Shown one piece after another: positions 1 to 8,812 of a DNA stretch of 64,000 nucleotides. The position numbers were made by a program, and so were the translations under genes. How positions within the stretch are numbered: position 1 is the stretch's first letter; each line of letters opens with the position of its first letter. The stretch comes from Polynucleobacter sp. UB-Piko-W3 (GTDB taxonomy: Bacteria > Pseudomonadota > Gammaproteobacteria > Burkholderiales > Burkholderiaceae): the NCBI RefSeq assembly GCF_018881635.1, contig NZ_JACVPY010000002.1, positions 953,545 through 1,017,544 of the forward strand, read 5' to 3'. Under the pieces are notes generated by a model. That model was not told where the DNA came from. It was given only the letters and a program-made list of their open reading frames with translations, and did no database searches.

Positions 1-12
1 TCTCCATAGCGA

Positions 13-759
13 TTAATTAATATAGCTTTGCACTAATGATGTCGACAGAAGAGCCCAGCCATCAGCCAAAGCAAAGACAATCAGCTTTAGAGGTAAAGAA
101 AACATCATGGGCGAGACCATCACCATACCAAGTGAAGTCAAAATACTCGCCACTGCAAAGTCAATCACTAAAAATGGTAAGTAAATGACAAAGCCAATTA
201 AGAATCCTGTTTTGATTTCTGAGATAGCAAATGCTGGAATGAGAACCGTGAAAGGCACATCCTCGCGAGCGCTAATTTCTTTGCCATACATCTTGGCAAA
301 AAGATTTAAATCGTCTCTTCGCGTTTGCTTGAGCATAAATTCTTTTAAGGGTTTTGCCCCCACCTCAACTGCCTGTGGAAAGCCCATTTTTCCAGATGCA
401 TAGGGCTGATAAGCGTTTTGATAGATAGACTCAAATACAGGGTTCATGATGAAGATGGTCAAGAAGAAAGAAAGACCAATCAACACAATATTTGGGGGCA
501 TCGTTGTGAGGCCTAAAGCCTGACGCAGCAAAGAAAACACAATCAATATCCGAGTGAAGCTTGTCATCAACACCAAAGCAGCTGGCAAAAAACTCAAAGC
601 CGTAAGAGCAATGATCGTTTCGACAGGAACTGCATAAGTTGTTCCACCGCCAACCTGCTTAGCTGTTACTAAAGGCAGTGTTTGACTCCAAGCAAGTAAA
701 GGAAATAGTCCGATCAGGGCTGTAATTCCAATCGACCACCAGAATACTTTGCGCTTCAA
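13..759 (-). CDS. fliP: Flagellar type III export gate protein FliP
   Basis: FliP is a core subunit of the FliPQR export gate in the inner membrane at the centre of the MS ring. The 248-aa product starts with a signal-peptide-like segment (residues 1-26), as is usual for FliP, followed by several hydrophobic helices. The conserved-looking stretches TSFTRILIVFSLLRQALG and PPNIVLIGLSFF are typical of the family. The start is TTG, and it overlaps the fliO stop codon by 4 nt (TTGA), indicating translational coupling. It is the last complete gene of the fliF-to-fliP operon. A possible fliQ start codon (ATG at 7-5) follows 5 nt after the fliP stop but is cut by the window edge. Confidence 0.97.
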   Translation of the reverse strand: MKRKVFWWSIGITALIGLFPLLAWSQTLPLVTAKQVGGGTTYAVPVETIIALTALSFLPAALVLMTSFTRILIVFSLLRQALGLTTMPPNIVLIGLSFFLTIFIMNPVFESIYQNAYQPYASGKMGFPQAVEVGAKPLKEFMLKQTRRDDLNLFAKMYGKEISAREDVPFTVLIPAFAISEIKTGFLIGFVIYLPFLVIDFAVASILTSLGMVMVSPMMFSLPLKLIVFALADGWALLSTSLVQSYIN

Positions 760-1094
760 CCTAGTTTCCTTTTCACAAACTGCCGCAAGTTATTAGCAAA
801 GTCTACGCTTGGGGTTTGAGGCTTTAAATTTGCCACATCCTCGGGCTCTAATTCAGCGATGAGGGTAATTTGAGTAGGTGTGTGCCCTACTACCAAAATG
901 CGATTCAATACATTGAGTACCAGAACGCGTTCTCTGGGGCCAAGAGCTTGTTGGGCCAAGATCATGACATGTGGGTTACTTGCGCGTATTGCCGAATCAC
1001 GCTTAACAAGATAAGCCACTACCCAAATCAGTGCTGCAGCAAGAGCGAGCCAGATAAATGAAAAGAGCAACATACCTCCAACCGAGGAGCCCAT
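756..1094 (-). CDS. fliO: Flagellar biosynthetic protein FliO
   Basis: This 112-aa protein has one N-terminal membrane helix (about residues 5-28) and a basic cytoplasmic tail. FliO is a poorly conserved accessory factor that helps assemble the FliP ring. Identification rests on size, topology, the short motif GPRERVLVLNV (typical of FliO/FliZ-like tails) and its position between fliN and fliP. It starts 6 nt after the fliN stop and overlaps fliP by 4 nt. Without the neighbours the sequence alone would be weak evidence. Confidence 0.9.
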   Translation of the reverse strand: MGSSVGGMLLFSFIWLALAAALIWVVAYLVKRDSAIRASNPHVMILAQQALGPRERVLVLNVLNRILVVGHTPTQITLIAELEPEDVANLKPQTPSVDFANNLRQFVKRKLG

Positions 1095-1100
1095 ATCAAA

Positions 1101-1478
1101 TTAGCGATTAATTTTGCGGAGTCGCTCAGCTGGTGTCACGATATCGGTCAATCGAATACCATAACGATCATTCACGATTACCACTTCACCTTGAGCTACT
1201 AGACAACCATTCACTACAACCTCTAAGGGCTCGCCGGCTAAAATATCTAACTCAATTACTGAGCCATAAGTCAAGTTGAGCAAATTACGAATTTGCATTT
1301 TGGCGCGGCCAAGTTCTACAGTCACCTGAACCGGAACATCCATCACCAAATCAATCTCATTGAACTCGGCACCTGCTTTGGCACCGTCTTCCAAATTATT
1401 AAAGGTGGCTTTACGCAATGAGCCGGATACGTCAGTGCTGGTAAGCGATTTCGCTAAATCGTTGTCATTTTCAGCCAT
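1101..1478 (-). CDS. fliN: Flagellar motor switch protein FliN
   Basis: FliN forms the lower part of the cytoplasmic C ring and contacts FliM and FliH. The 125-aa protein has a disordered acidic N-terminus (about 1-40) and a SpoA/surface-presentation domain (about 45-120) with the characteristic MDVPVQVTVELGR, LNLTYGSVIELD and VNDRYGIRLTDIV stretches. Length is normal for FliN. A good ribosome-binding site (AGAGGA) precedes the ATG. It is the ninth gene of the operon, between fliM and fliO. Confidence 0.97.
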   Translation of the reverse strand: MAENDNDLAKSLTSTDVSGSLRKATFNNLEDGAKAGAEFNEIDLVMDVPVQVTVELGRAKMQIRNLLNLTYGSVIELDILAGEPLEVVVNGCLVAQGEVVIVNDRYGIRLTDIVTPAERLRKINR

Positions 1479-1511
1479 TGTGATCCTCTTATTCTTCGCC
1501 TTCTTTATCCG

Positions 1512-2612
1512 TTAGGGGGCATCTGCTGGCACTAAGCCATCTGCTATGGTACTAATTGTATCTCCAGCAGCCATCGGCGCTGGGATTTCTGGGTGGCTTT
1601 TCGCATCCTCAGGTAATTGCTCATAAAGTTCGCCTTTTTCTGCGCTACGCATCATGCTAGGGCCCAAACGAGCGCTTTCTAAGGGGCTCTTCAAAAACTC
1701 GGCTGGATGTTGAATAGTGCCTACTTTTACTGAATAGCGGCCATCTTTGGTTCCATATTGCCCCTTGATCACTGGCAGTCCATCTACATAGACTGTGACC
1801 GGATCACTAATTTCGATAGGGATGATATCGCCGACCGACAAAGAGGCTACCTCCCTGAGGAGCATTTGTTTACGAGCAAGGACTGCTACAGCTGTCACTG
1901 GTGCCTCATGCACTTGATCGTTTAAGAGATCTGTCCAATGCTGATCTGGCTCTGTCGCAAAGCCCTGCATATTGTTATACAAAATACTTTTGACTGGCTC
2001 TAGCACCCAAAACGGAATACATAAGTCGATATCACCTGGGCGGCCATTAATCTCAATGGTGAACTTTGAGTGCAATACCATCTCACCAGGAGAGGTAATT
2101 TTTGCAAAACCAAAATTAGTTTCTTGGCGCATGAAATCAAACTTGATCTCATAGACTGACTTCCATGCCTTTTCATACTCATTTAAAAAGGCGTCTACCA
2201 AGCGGCGAATAATACGTAATTCTGTGGCGGTATATTCACGTAAATTTAAGCGCGGAGCTAAGCGTCCTTCGCCGCCAAACATATTGTCAATTGCTATGTA
2301 GACCACTCCTGGATCCACAATCCAACAACCTACTCCCCTAAGAGGACGTATGCCCACAATATTAATATTAGTTCGCTCAGGAAATTCATCGACAAACTTT
2401 TGATAGCTCTTCACAACCGGAAGATGCATTTGCACCTCAATCGGTGCGCGGATCATGTTAAAGAGAGTTAAGCGAACTGCACGACTAAAGCGCTCATGAA
2501 TCAACTCCAAAGTCGGCATGCGGCGCCGAGCAATAATCTTCGATTTATCAAACATTGTCCGCTGATCTTCAGCGTCAATATTCATCTCGACATTGATTTC
2601 CTCTGCCGCCAT
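1512..2612 (-). CDS. fliM: Flagellar motor switch protein FliM
   Basis: FliM is the C-ring protein that binds CheY-P and controls rotation direction. The 366-aa product has an N-terminal segment before the middle domain (about 35-230), which contains SRAVRLTLFNMI and the GGEGR motif, then a SpoA domain (about 250-325) containing VGDIIPIEI. It is roughly 30 residues longer than many FliM proteins because of a proline- and alanine-rich C-terminal tail (about 330-366). The extreme N-terminus (MAAEEINVEMNIDA) lacks an obvious LSQxEIDALL CheY-binding peptide. That fits the absence of classical che genes in this window, although che genes could be elsewhere. Confidence 0.97.
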   Translation of the reverse strand: MAAEEINVEMNIDAEDQRTMFDKSKIIARRRMPTLELIHERFSRAVRLTLFNMIRAPIEVQMHLPVVKSYQKFVDEFPERTNINIVGIRPLRGVGCWIVDPGVVYIAIDNMFGGEGRLAPRLNLREYTATELRIIRRLVDAFLNEYEKAWKSVYEIKFDFMRQETNFGFAKITSPGEMVLHSKFTIEINGRPGDIDLCIPFWVLEPVKSILYNNMQGFATEPDQHWTDLLNDQVHEAPVTAVAVLARKQMLLREVASLSVGDIIPIEISDPVTVYVDGLPVIKGQYGTKDGRYSVKVGTIQHPAEFLKSPLESARLGPSMMRSAEKGELYEQLPEDAKSHPEIPAPMAAGDTISTIADGLVPADAP

Positions 2613-2644
2613 GATTTCCTAAATGGACTTTCTAAAGTGGTTGA

Positions 2645-3397
2645 TTACTGCATCACAAAAGAACTAAACAACACTGCCTGGACCGGCAAATCCATTTCAG
2701 TTACATTCCAAAACTCTGCAGCTGCTCTAGCTGCTTCACCGGTAATTTTTTGTCCAGATGAAGTCTCTTTTGGAACAGCGCCAATACGCTCAAGGTTTTG
2801 CATATCCGCAGTACTAGGTTGCTGTTGCAACACATAAATAGCAGTCAATTGAGGGGCAATAATGGAGTTAATGACCAAGGCAATTTCACGAGCTATCATC
2901 ACTTTGCCTTCAACTGTGGCCAACTCCTGCATTTGACGTGAAGACAGTACAGTAATGATTTTGTCACGGATGACTGGCATGAAGTTTTTAATTTTGCCTT
3001 CGGTAGAAGAGTCATTTGTTCTTAGAACAATCTTAGTTTGCAAATAGTGCTCGCCACCACGGCCAGGCAAATTCACAATCATTTCATCTAGCGGTATATA
3101 GATTGGAGGGGCATTTTCTTTGCGCTCCATCAATTGTTTTTTGAGGATATTTTCTGGACGCTTAGCTTCTGCTTCTTGACGTTGACGTTCCGCAGCTGAA
3201 TGCTGCATATAAAAATATCCGCCAACAGCGCCGGCTACGACAACAACTAGGCCAATGATAATAAAAAGCTTACCTTTACCTTTTGGCTTAGGAGCTTGGT
3301 CTGAAGATTCTTGTCCACCTGCAGGAGCAGCGACAGCCGCCTGGGGGTCAGCAGCATTTGGATCTAAGGTGGGTTCAACGCGCTCTTCATCAGCCAT
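2645..3397 (-). CDS. fliL: Flagellar basal body-associated protein FliL
   Basis: FliL is a single-pass inner-membrane protein that surrounds the stator and supports torque. The 250-aa product has a long alanine/proline-rich cytoplasmic N-terminus (1-42), a membrane helix (about 43-65) and a periplasmic domain. It ends in the FliL-typical VQAVLFSSFVMQ. It is much longer than the usual 150-180 residues. The extra length is the N-terminal tail plus an insert of about 40 residues just before the C-terminal strand. An AGAGGA ribosome-binding site precedes the ATG. It lies between fliK and fliM. Confidence 0.95.
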   Translation of the reverse strand: MADEERVEPTLDPNAADPQAAVAAPAGGQESSDQAPKPKGKGKLFIIIGLVVVVAGAVGGYFYMQHSAAERQRQEAEAKRPENILKKQLMERKENAPPIYIPLDEMIVNLPGRGGEHYLQTKIVLRTNDSSTEGKIKNFMPVIRDKIITVLSSRQMQELATVEGKVMIAREIALVINSIIAPQLTAIYVLQQQPSTADMQNLERIGAVPKETSSGQKITGEAARAAAEFWNVTEMDLPVQAVLFSSFVMQ

Positions 3398-3422
3398 TAC
3401 TATTCCTCTTTACTTAATAATA

Positions 3423-5036
3423 TCAAGCATACAGGTGAACTGTACTGCTATCACCCCTATTATCACCTGAACCAATAGAATTGATTGAGGCTGATGCTCT
3501 CAGATTCTGGGGGCTTGAAGTAATACCGCTGTAGCCAGGCTGGCGTCCACTGTAAGAGGCTTGATCACGCATTTGCTGGGACTGATCACCCTGCCTTAAA
3601 TCCAAGGATAAATTAAGGCCCATTTGGGCAAATTCATTCTTCAGGTTTTGCCCGCCTTGATCCAAGCGAGACTTAGTAGCATCGCTAGCACCCTCAACAA
3701 TTAAGTGAGCCTGTCCGGCGGCATTAATACGCAAATCTATCCGGATAGTCCCCTGCTCGGGAGGAGTTAACTCCAACATAATCCGACCACCACCAGATTT
3801 AGCAGCGCTCATGACTTCAGCATGAAGTGGGCCAGATGCGAGAGATACTTCGGAAGCCTTCAGCTCCATTTTTTGGGTAGCAGTACTAGATTGGTTGTCT
3901 AGTCTTACAAGACCGCTATTTGTGGCTGTTAACGCATTGAAGTCCAGCTTATCTTTAGAGTTCTGGGCACTGAACTGATCGACTTGAGCAGACTTAGCCG
4001 CCTCACTTTGATCTTTCGCTAAAAGCAGTGCAGCGTCATCAGCCATTGAACCAGGTTTGCTTACAAGCTTTTTGTCACCAACGGCATTCAAAGTCAAAGC
4101 ACTATCTAAAGACTTACCTTTAGATAGCTTGTCAGCAGCAGTGGTCATGACCTGCGCTGACTTGCCTTCAGTCAGGTTTTGAATCGTACTTGCTTTTGAA
4201 GGATCAACCGCTCCAGCCTGAAGGGTGGCATCGCTTTGTACGCCAATTAACTTAATGCCAGCAGTTTCTGCACTACCCTGATTAATCAAACTGGTTAATT
4301 GCGTCTGGATTTCAGGTGGCAATGTGATGCCTTTTTCCCGAGCCAAAGCTTGAATAGCGCTAGCAATTTGCGCTGGGGTTTGACCTGAAGCTGGATTTTG
4401 AGAATTCTGAGCAGCGCCACCTTGCAAAGCTTGCAATAAGGCGGCGATCTGGCTTTGCATCATGGCATCTGGGCTCTGACCACTTGCTTTCATTGCCTTG
4501 GTCAATGCCTGGCTAATTAATGCAGCCTGCTTAGAATCAAGCTGCTGCCCCATCAAAGCCATCAAATCTTGGGGGGCACCAGCCCCTTGTGTATTCAGAC
4601 TCGCCATTAATGCTTGAATATTCATTGAGCTATTAACAGCCCCATTGACTGAACCATTCGCAGTGCCGCCAAGTACTGGTTGATTAATAGCACTAGAAGT
4701 TTGAAGTGCAGTGTTTTGCGCCAATAAACCTTGGGCAGCTAACTGAGCCATTAAAAGCTGCATTGGATCGGAACTTTTTGCAGTGTCTTCAGTAGTCTTA
4801 TTAGAAATCGGCAAATTTTGCCCTCTCAATGCTACGGGCAAGGCATTTTGGGCGCCAAATCGTTCTGAATCGCTACTCGCATTGAGGCGAGCTGCTCGGG
4901 TTTGATCAAGGGCGGCTAAAAAAGCCTCGAAGCCACCGGGCATAGCAGAGCTGCCTGGCGTAGAGCCAGGCTTCGCCATAGCGTTATTAACGCTATTAGC
5001 AGCTGCTTGCATCCGAATTTGACTTACTGTTGGCAT
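3423..5036 (-). CDS. fliK: Flagellar hook-length control protein FliK
   Basis: FliK is a secreted ruler that sets hook length and triggers the substrate-specificity switch of FlhB. The 537-aa product is low in complexity and rich in Ala, Gln, Ser and Asn for about 410 residues. It ends with the conserved hook-length-control domain (about 415-495) with LELTPPEQGTIRIDLRI and a following AHLIVEGA stretch. The order fliJ-fliK-fliL and the ruler-like composition agree. The upstream GGAGAGG is a strong ribosome-binding site. A second, shorter FliK-like gene lies at 14386-15456. Confidence 0.93.
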   Translation of the reverse strand: MPTVSQIRMQAAANSVNNAMAKPGSTPGSSAMPGGFEAFLAALDQTRAARLNASSDSERFGAQNALPVALRGQNLPISNKTTEDTAKSSDPMQLLMAQLAAQGLLAQNTALQTSSAINQPVLGGTANGSVNGAVNSSMNIQALMASLNTQGAGAPQDLMALMGQQLDSKQAALISQALTKAMKASGQSPDAMMQSQIAALLQALQGGAAQNSQNPASGQTPAQIASAIQALAREKGITLPPEIQTQLTSLINQGSAETAGIKLIGVQSDATLQAGAVDPSKASTIQNLTEGKSAQVMTTAADKLSKGKSLDSALTLNAVGDKKLVSKPGSMADDAALLLAKDQSEAAKSAQVDQFSAQNSKDKLDFNALTATNSGLVRLDNQSSTATQKMELKASEVSLASGPLHAEVMSAAKSGGGRIMLELTPPEQGTIRIDLRINAAGQAHLIVEGASDATKSRLDQGGQNLKNEFAQMGLNLSLDLRQGDQSQQMRDQASYSGRQPGYSGITSSPQNLRASASINSIGSGDNRGDSSTVHLYA

Positions 5037-5062
5037 AGCCTCTCCAAAAGGAACAGTTCTTA

Positions 5063-5509
5063 CTATGCATCTTTCGTGCCAGAGTTGATATTCAGTCTGG
5101 CGGCATAACTATCCTCAAACTGATTCATTTCTGCCTTATCCTTCTTTTTTCGGGCTTCCAGCCGCTTTTTATCCACTAATTTCGTCAATCCGCGAGTACG
5201 CATTCGAGCCTGTGTAGCAGTCATTAAGGTCTCTTCAGAGGCTCTTGAGAGCCCCTGAATTTGGCCATCCATCTCCAGAGAGCTCTGAATCAGCTTCTCT
5301 CGAAAGGCATTGGCATCTTGAATAAAAGAAACTGGCATGCTCTCCTTAGAGGCCCCTAGCATTTGAATTTCATAATCTTTAGCGTACTCAAGTACTTGAT
5401 TTTTAAAGGCTTTTGTTTGATTGACTTGCCCAGCTGCTCTTTTGGCGCGGGCCATTGCCTGATCCTCGCGGATTTTGGCTAAGCGGAGTAAGAGTTCAAT
5501 GGCAGACAT
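5063..5509 (-). CDS. fliJ: Flagellar export chaperone-escort protein FliJ
   Basis: FliJ is a small coiled-coil protein that sits in the FliI hexamer and recycles export chaperones. The 148-aa product is almost entirely helical and highly charged. It contains heptad-like Leu/Ile spacing and a basic C-terminal helix (LVDKKRLEARKKKDKAEMNQ). Length and composition fit the family. The sequence of FliJ proteins is weakly conserved, so the call depends mostly on the fliI-fliJ-fliK context. Confidence 0.9.
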   Translation of the reverse strand: MSAIELLLRLAKIREDQAMARAKRAAGQVNQTKAFKNQVLEYAKDYEIQMLGASKESMPVSFIQDANAFREKLIQSSLEMDGQIQGLSRASEETLMTATQARMRTRGLTKLVDKKRLEARKKKDKAEMNQFEDSYAARLNINSGTKDA

Positions 5510-5525
5510 TTGTTATTGAACCAAT

Positions 5526-6914
5526 TTATTGAACTGTTGGGGGTGCTATCTCAAATAAGAGCTTTTCGGTCTGATCAATTGGCACCATGACCTCTGCATC
5601 TTGCTGCAAAAATGCCTGGATTTTGGGCCAAGCCTGAAGAGCAGTATCTAATTCAGGATCTGTTCCGGCGATATAAGCGCCCATGGAGACTAAGTCTCTT
5701 CCCCGCATATAGCGACTGTAAAGCTGCTTTAAACGGCGTGCTGATAACAAATGCTCTTTTGAGACGACTTTAGGCATTACCCGAGAAATCGATTTTTCCA
5801 CATCAATTGCGGGATAGTGGCCGCTATCAGCTAACTCTCTAGAGAGAAAGAAGTGGCCATCCAAAATTCCGCGTGCCGTGTCAGCAACGGGATCATTGGT
5901 ATCGTCACCTTCTAACAAAACCGTATAAAACGCAGTAATCGATCCATCGGGATTGGCGCCATTTCCTACTCGCTCAACCAACTCGGGCATTCGGGCGAAG
6001 ACGCTAGGAGGATAGCCACGAGCAACTGGTGCCTCACCTAAGCTCAGACCAATTTCTCGCAACGACATAGCGTAGCGAGTTAAGGAGTCCACAATTAAGA
6101 CAACGTGCTTACCTTGATCTCGAAACCAAATGGCGACATCGGTTGCATAGGAAGCACCCTTCGATCTAGCGAGCGGCGAAGCATCTGCTGGAGCAGCAAC
6201 AACGACTGCGCGCTTGAATGATTCAGGTCCCAAGGTATCTTCACAAAATTCCCTTACCTCGCGCCCACGCTCACCAACAAGTCCAATCACGATCACATCA
6301 GCAACACAGTTACGCGCCAACATTCCAAGCAGGACGCTCTTACCCACGCCAGAGCCAGCAAAAATTCCGACGCGTTGTCCGCGGCCGACCGTCAGTAAAC
6401 CATTAACTGCTTGAATGCCTACATCCAAAGGTTCATGAATCGGCGTTCTATCGAGAGGATTTAAGTTTCGCTGAATAAATGGCGTAAGTTGTTTTTCACC
6501 ATACCCCTTGCCATCGATTGGTCGGCCAAGGCCATCAACTACTCGCCCCAATAAACTCTCACCAATCGGGAGTGGGTCACCAATACTGTTAGAGGTGTAG
6601 CCCTTACCTGAATCAAAAGGAGTATTTGCTGGGTACACCAAAGCACCTGGAGAAATCCCCTCGATCGCATCAATTGGCATCAGATAGGTAATTGCGCCAT
6701 TAAAACCAATGCACTCTGCATCATAGGTTTTGCCACCCAACTCAGAAAGGATGGTTGCGCCAGTGCCAATACTCATTGGCAAGCCCTCAACCTCCAGCAC
6801 AATGCCAGAGACGCGCTTTAACTTACCTTCACGAATTGACAGCGGTGTTTCAAGTAAGTGTTGCTTGCGCATCTCTAACTGACTTGCTAACTCAGCAGGC
6901 TGCAAATGACTCAC
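5526..6914 (-). CDS. fliI: Flagellum-specific export ATPase FliI
   Basis: FliI is the F1-beta-like ATPase that unfolds and delivers export substrates at the base of the flagellar type III apparatus. The 462-aa product has an N-terminal beta-barrel domain (about 25-100), a Walker A motif GSGVGKS (about 187-193), a Walker B region with HVVLIVDSLTRYA and the family signature near PPSVFARMPELVERVG. Size is normal. It overlaps fliH by 4 nt (ATGA), so the ATPase and its negative regulator FliH are translationally coupled. Confidence 0.98.
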   Translation of the reverse strand: MSHLQPAELASQLEMRKQHLLETPLSIREGKLKRVSGIVLEVEGLPMSIGTGATILSELGGKTYDAECIGFNGAITYLMPIDAIEGISPGALVYPANTPFDSGKGYTSNSIGDPLPIGESLLGRVVDGLGRPIDGKGYGEKQLTPFIQRNLNPLDRTPIHEPLDVGIQAVNGLLTVGRGQRVGIFAGSGVGKSVLLGMLARNCVADVIVIGLVGERGREVREFCEDTLGPESFKRAVVVAAPADASPLARSKGASYATDVAIWFRDQGKHVVLIVDSLTRYAMSLREIGLSLGEAPVARGYPPSVFARMPELVERVGNGANPDGSITAFYTVLLEGDDTNDPVADTARGILDGHFFLSRELADSGHYPAIDVEKSISRVMPKVVSKEHLLSARRLKQLYSRYMRGRDLVSMGAYIAGTDPELDTALQAWPKIQAFLQQDAEVMVPIDQTEKLLFEIAPPTVQ

Positions 6915-7711
6915 TCTGGTTTTACCTCATCATCTGATGATTCAATCGGACCATCTTGCAAAGGATCATCTGTTAAATGAGGATGCTCGTGATGCTCAAG
7001 CGAGCGCACTTCATCAATGCCACTCAACATTTCCTCATCAGCATTTCGATCTAAACCTAACGCAGCTCTGACCAATGCGATGCGTGCTTGTTCACCCACA
7101 TCAATGCGAGCACCACTCACTTCAACATAGGCGTGACCAAGCTTGACATCTGCGTCAATCAAAATAGTGCAGTTAAATGGCAATCCTGGATCTTCCACAA
7201 TTTTTTTCCAGGTCTCTACCTCTTCCCCGTTGAGTCGCAAATAGAGATTTTCACCAGGACGCGGCAAGCGCATGAGTGCTTCTTGAACCGCTGCTACAAA
7301 CGGAGCACGTTCCATGGAATGATTTGCTGCTAAGCGCGCAGCCGTTTCGTAGGCAAATTCGGTAAGCGGCTGAGCAATCGCCTCTGGCATACCTGTGAGC
7401 GCCTCTAGCAATTCTCCGAGCGCGGCTTGAAGGCGATGAGTCTCATTATCAGCATCGGCATATCCTTGTTGATAGCCCTCACGATAGCCAGATTCTTTAC
7501 CTTCCTTATATCCAGCATCACGGCCTTCAACAAAACCTTGGCTGGTACCTAACTCATAAGCCTCTTTGTAAGCGCTATCGCGTATCGCCTCAACCTCTTC
7601 AACCGTGGGGTAAAGAATGGGCGCAACCTTTGGAGGTTTGGGGGGCTTTGGAGGATCAAAGGAGGGTGGCTCCCACCTCGTCAGCAAGGAGTCCTCATCA
7701 GAGGAAGGCAT
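6911..7711 (-). CDS. fliH: Flagellar export ATPase regulator FliH
   Basis: FliH tethers FliI to the C ring and inhibits its ATPase activity. The 266-aa product carries a proline-rich N-terminus, then a GxxxG repeat helix (about residues 55-90, with DAGYKEGKESGYREGYQQGY), which is diagnostic of FliH. The V-type-ATPase-E-like C-terminal domain follows (about 95-225). An acidic tail of about 40 residues ends the protein. It overlaps fliG by 14 nt and fliI by 4 nt. Confidence 0.95.
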   Translation of the reverse strand: MPSSDEDSLLTRWEPPSFDPPKPPKPPKVAPILYPTVEEVEAIRDSAYKEAYELGTSQGFVEGRDAGYKEGKESGYREGYQQGYADADNETHRLQAALGELLEALTGMPEAIAQPLTEFAYETAARLAANHSMERAPFVAAVQEALMRLPRPGENLYLRLNGEEVETWKKIVEDPGLPFNCTILIDADVKLGHAYVEVSGARIDVGEQARIALVRAALGLDRNADEEMLSGIDEVRSLEHHEHPHLTDDPLQDGPIESSDDEVKPE

Positions 7712-8795
7712 CGGCTGACTTGCCCCTTTCCATGATCATGCGGCCTTCTTCAGCCAAGTTCCGTGCGATACGAATAACTTCTTTTTGCATTTCTTCGACT
7801 TCTTGCACCTTGACTGGTGGGCGTGTTTCCAAATCTTCGCGCACACCATCAGCAGCGCGCTTAGCCATATTCTTGAACAATTTTTCGCGAAGTTTTGGAC
7901 TAGCGCCCTTGAGAGCAACGATGAGTGTTTCTTGCGGAACTTCCAAGAGCAAGGTTTGCAAGGAGCGATCTTCGATATCGTTGAAGTCTTCGAATATGAA
8001 CATCTTTTCTTGAATTGCATCAGCCAATTCAGAATTAAAGTCGCTAATGGTTTTAAGCGCTTGTTTGTCAAGGCCACCTGAAAGCATGTTGAGAATTTCG
8101 GCGGTAGGTACTACCCCACCAACAGTACTTCTGCGGAAGTCTGCATCTGGACCAGCGGAACGTGACATCACTTCATTCAACTCCTTCAGAGCGGCTGGTT
8201 GAACTTTTTCTAACAAAGCAATACGAAGAATCAATTCATTACGCAAATCATCCGGGAAGAGTTTCAAAACGGAAGCTGCCTGACCAGGCTCCAAGAACAC
8301 CATCACCGTTGCCACAATTTGTGGATGCTCCCCCTTGATCATCTCATACAGAACATCAGGCTCCATCCTTTTAAGCGTTTCAATACCAGACATATCTAGC
8401 GTTGATTCCAGGCGACCGAGCAAATCAGAAGCACCTTCTGCACCCATGGCTTTGGTGAGCATGTTCTGCATAAAGTCATCAGTGTCAAACGCCACTTGAG
8501 AATTGTTTTCTGTGACCTCTTTAAATTGCCTTAGCACTTGCAAAACTAAATCACGACTTAATGAACGTACCACCGCCATTTTTCCAGACAGTCTTTGCAC
8601 TTCAAATGGGGTCATAGTGCGCAATACGTTTGCTGCTGATTCTGCGCCGACCGCCAATAGAACCACCGCTGCACGCGAGGCGCCATCAAGCTCTTCAAAC
8701 GTTAGGGCGCCAGTCTGCTGAGCACCTTTAACGCCCTCTTTAAGCGCCTCTGCTATCGAGAGGCTTTTCGGTGCTGCGACTTCTTCATCGGCCAT
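7698..8795 (-). CDS. fliG: Flagellar motor switch protein FliG
   Basis: FliG joins the MS ring to the C ring and contacts the stator to generate torque. The 365-aa protein has an extra N-terminal tail of about 35 residues, then the N, middle and C domains. The C-terminal torque helix region contains FIFEDFNDIEDRSLQTLL with the alternating charged residues expected of FliG. The EHPQIVATVMVFLEP motif of the middle domain is clear. The 17-nt gap to fliF and the 14-nt overlap with fliH fit a coupled MS-ring/C-ring/export operon. Confidence 0.98.
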   Translation of the reverse strand: MADEEVAAPKSLSIAEALKEGVKGAQQTGALTFEELDGASRAAVVLLAVGAESAANVLRTMTPFEVQRLSGKMAVVRSLSRDLVLQVLRQFKEVTENNSQVAFDTDDFMQNMLTKAMGAEGASDLLGRLESTLDMSGIETLKRMEPDVLYEMIKGEHPQIVATVMVFLEPGQAASVLKLFPDDLRNELILRIALLEKVQPAALKELNEVMSRSAGPDADFRRSTVGGVVPTAEILNMLSGGLDKQALKTISDFNSELADAIQEKMFIFEDFNDIEDRSLQTLLLEVPQETLIVALKGASPKLREKLFKNMAKRAADGVREDLETRPPVKVQEVEEMQKEVIRIARNLAEEGRMIMERGKSADAFL

Positions 8796-8812
8796 GTTAT
8801 TTACTCTTTATC

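Noticed and set aside
1-7. Start of fliQ
   Set aside because: ATG at 7-5 follows fliP closely and fits the usual fliP-fliQ order, but only two codons are inside the window.
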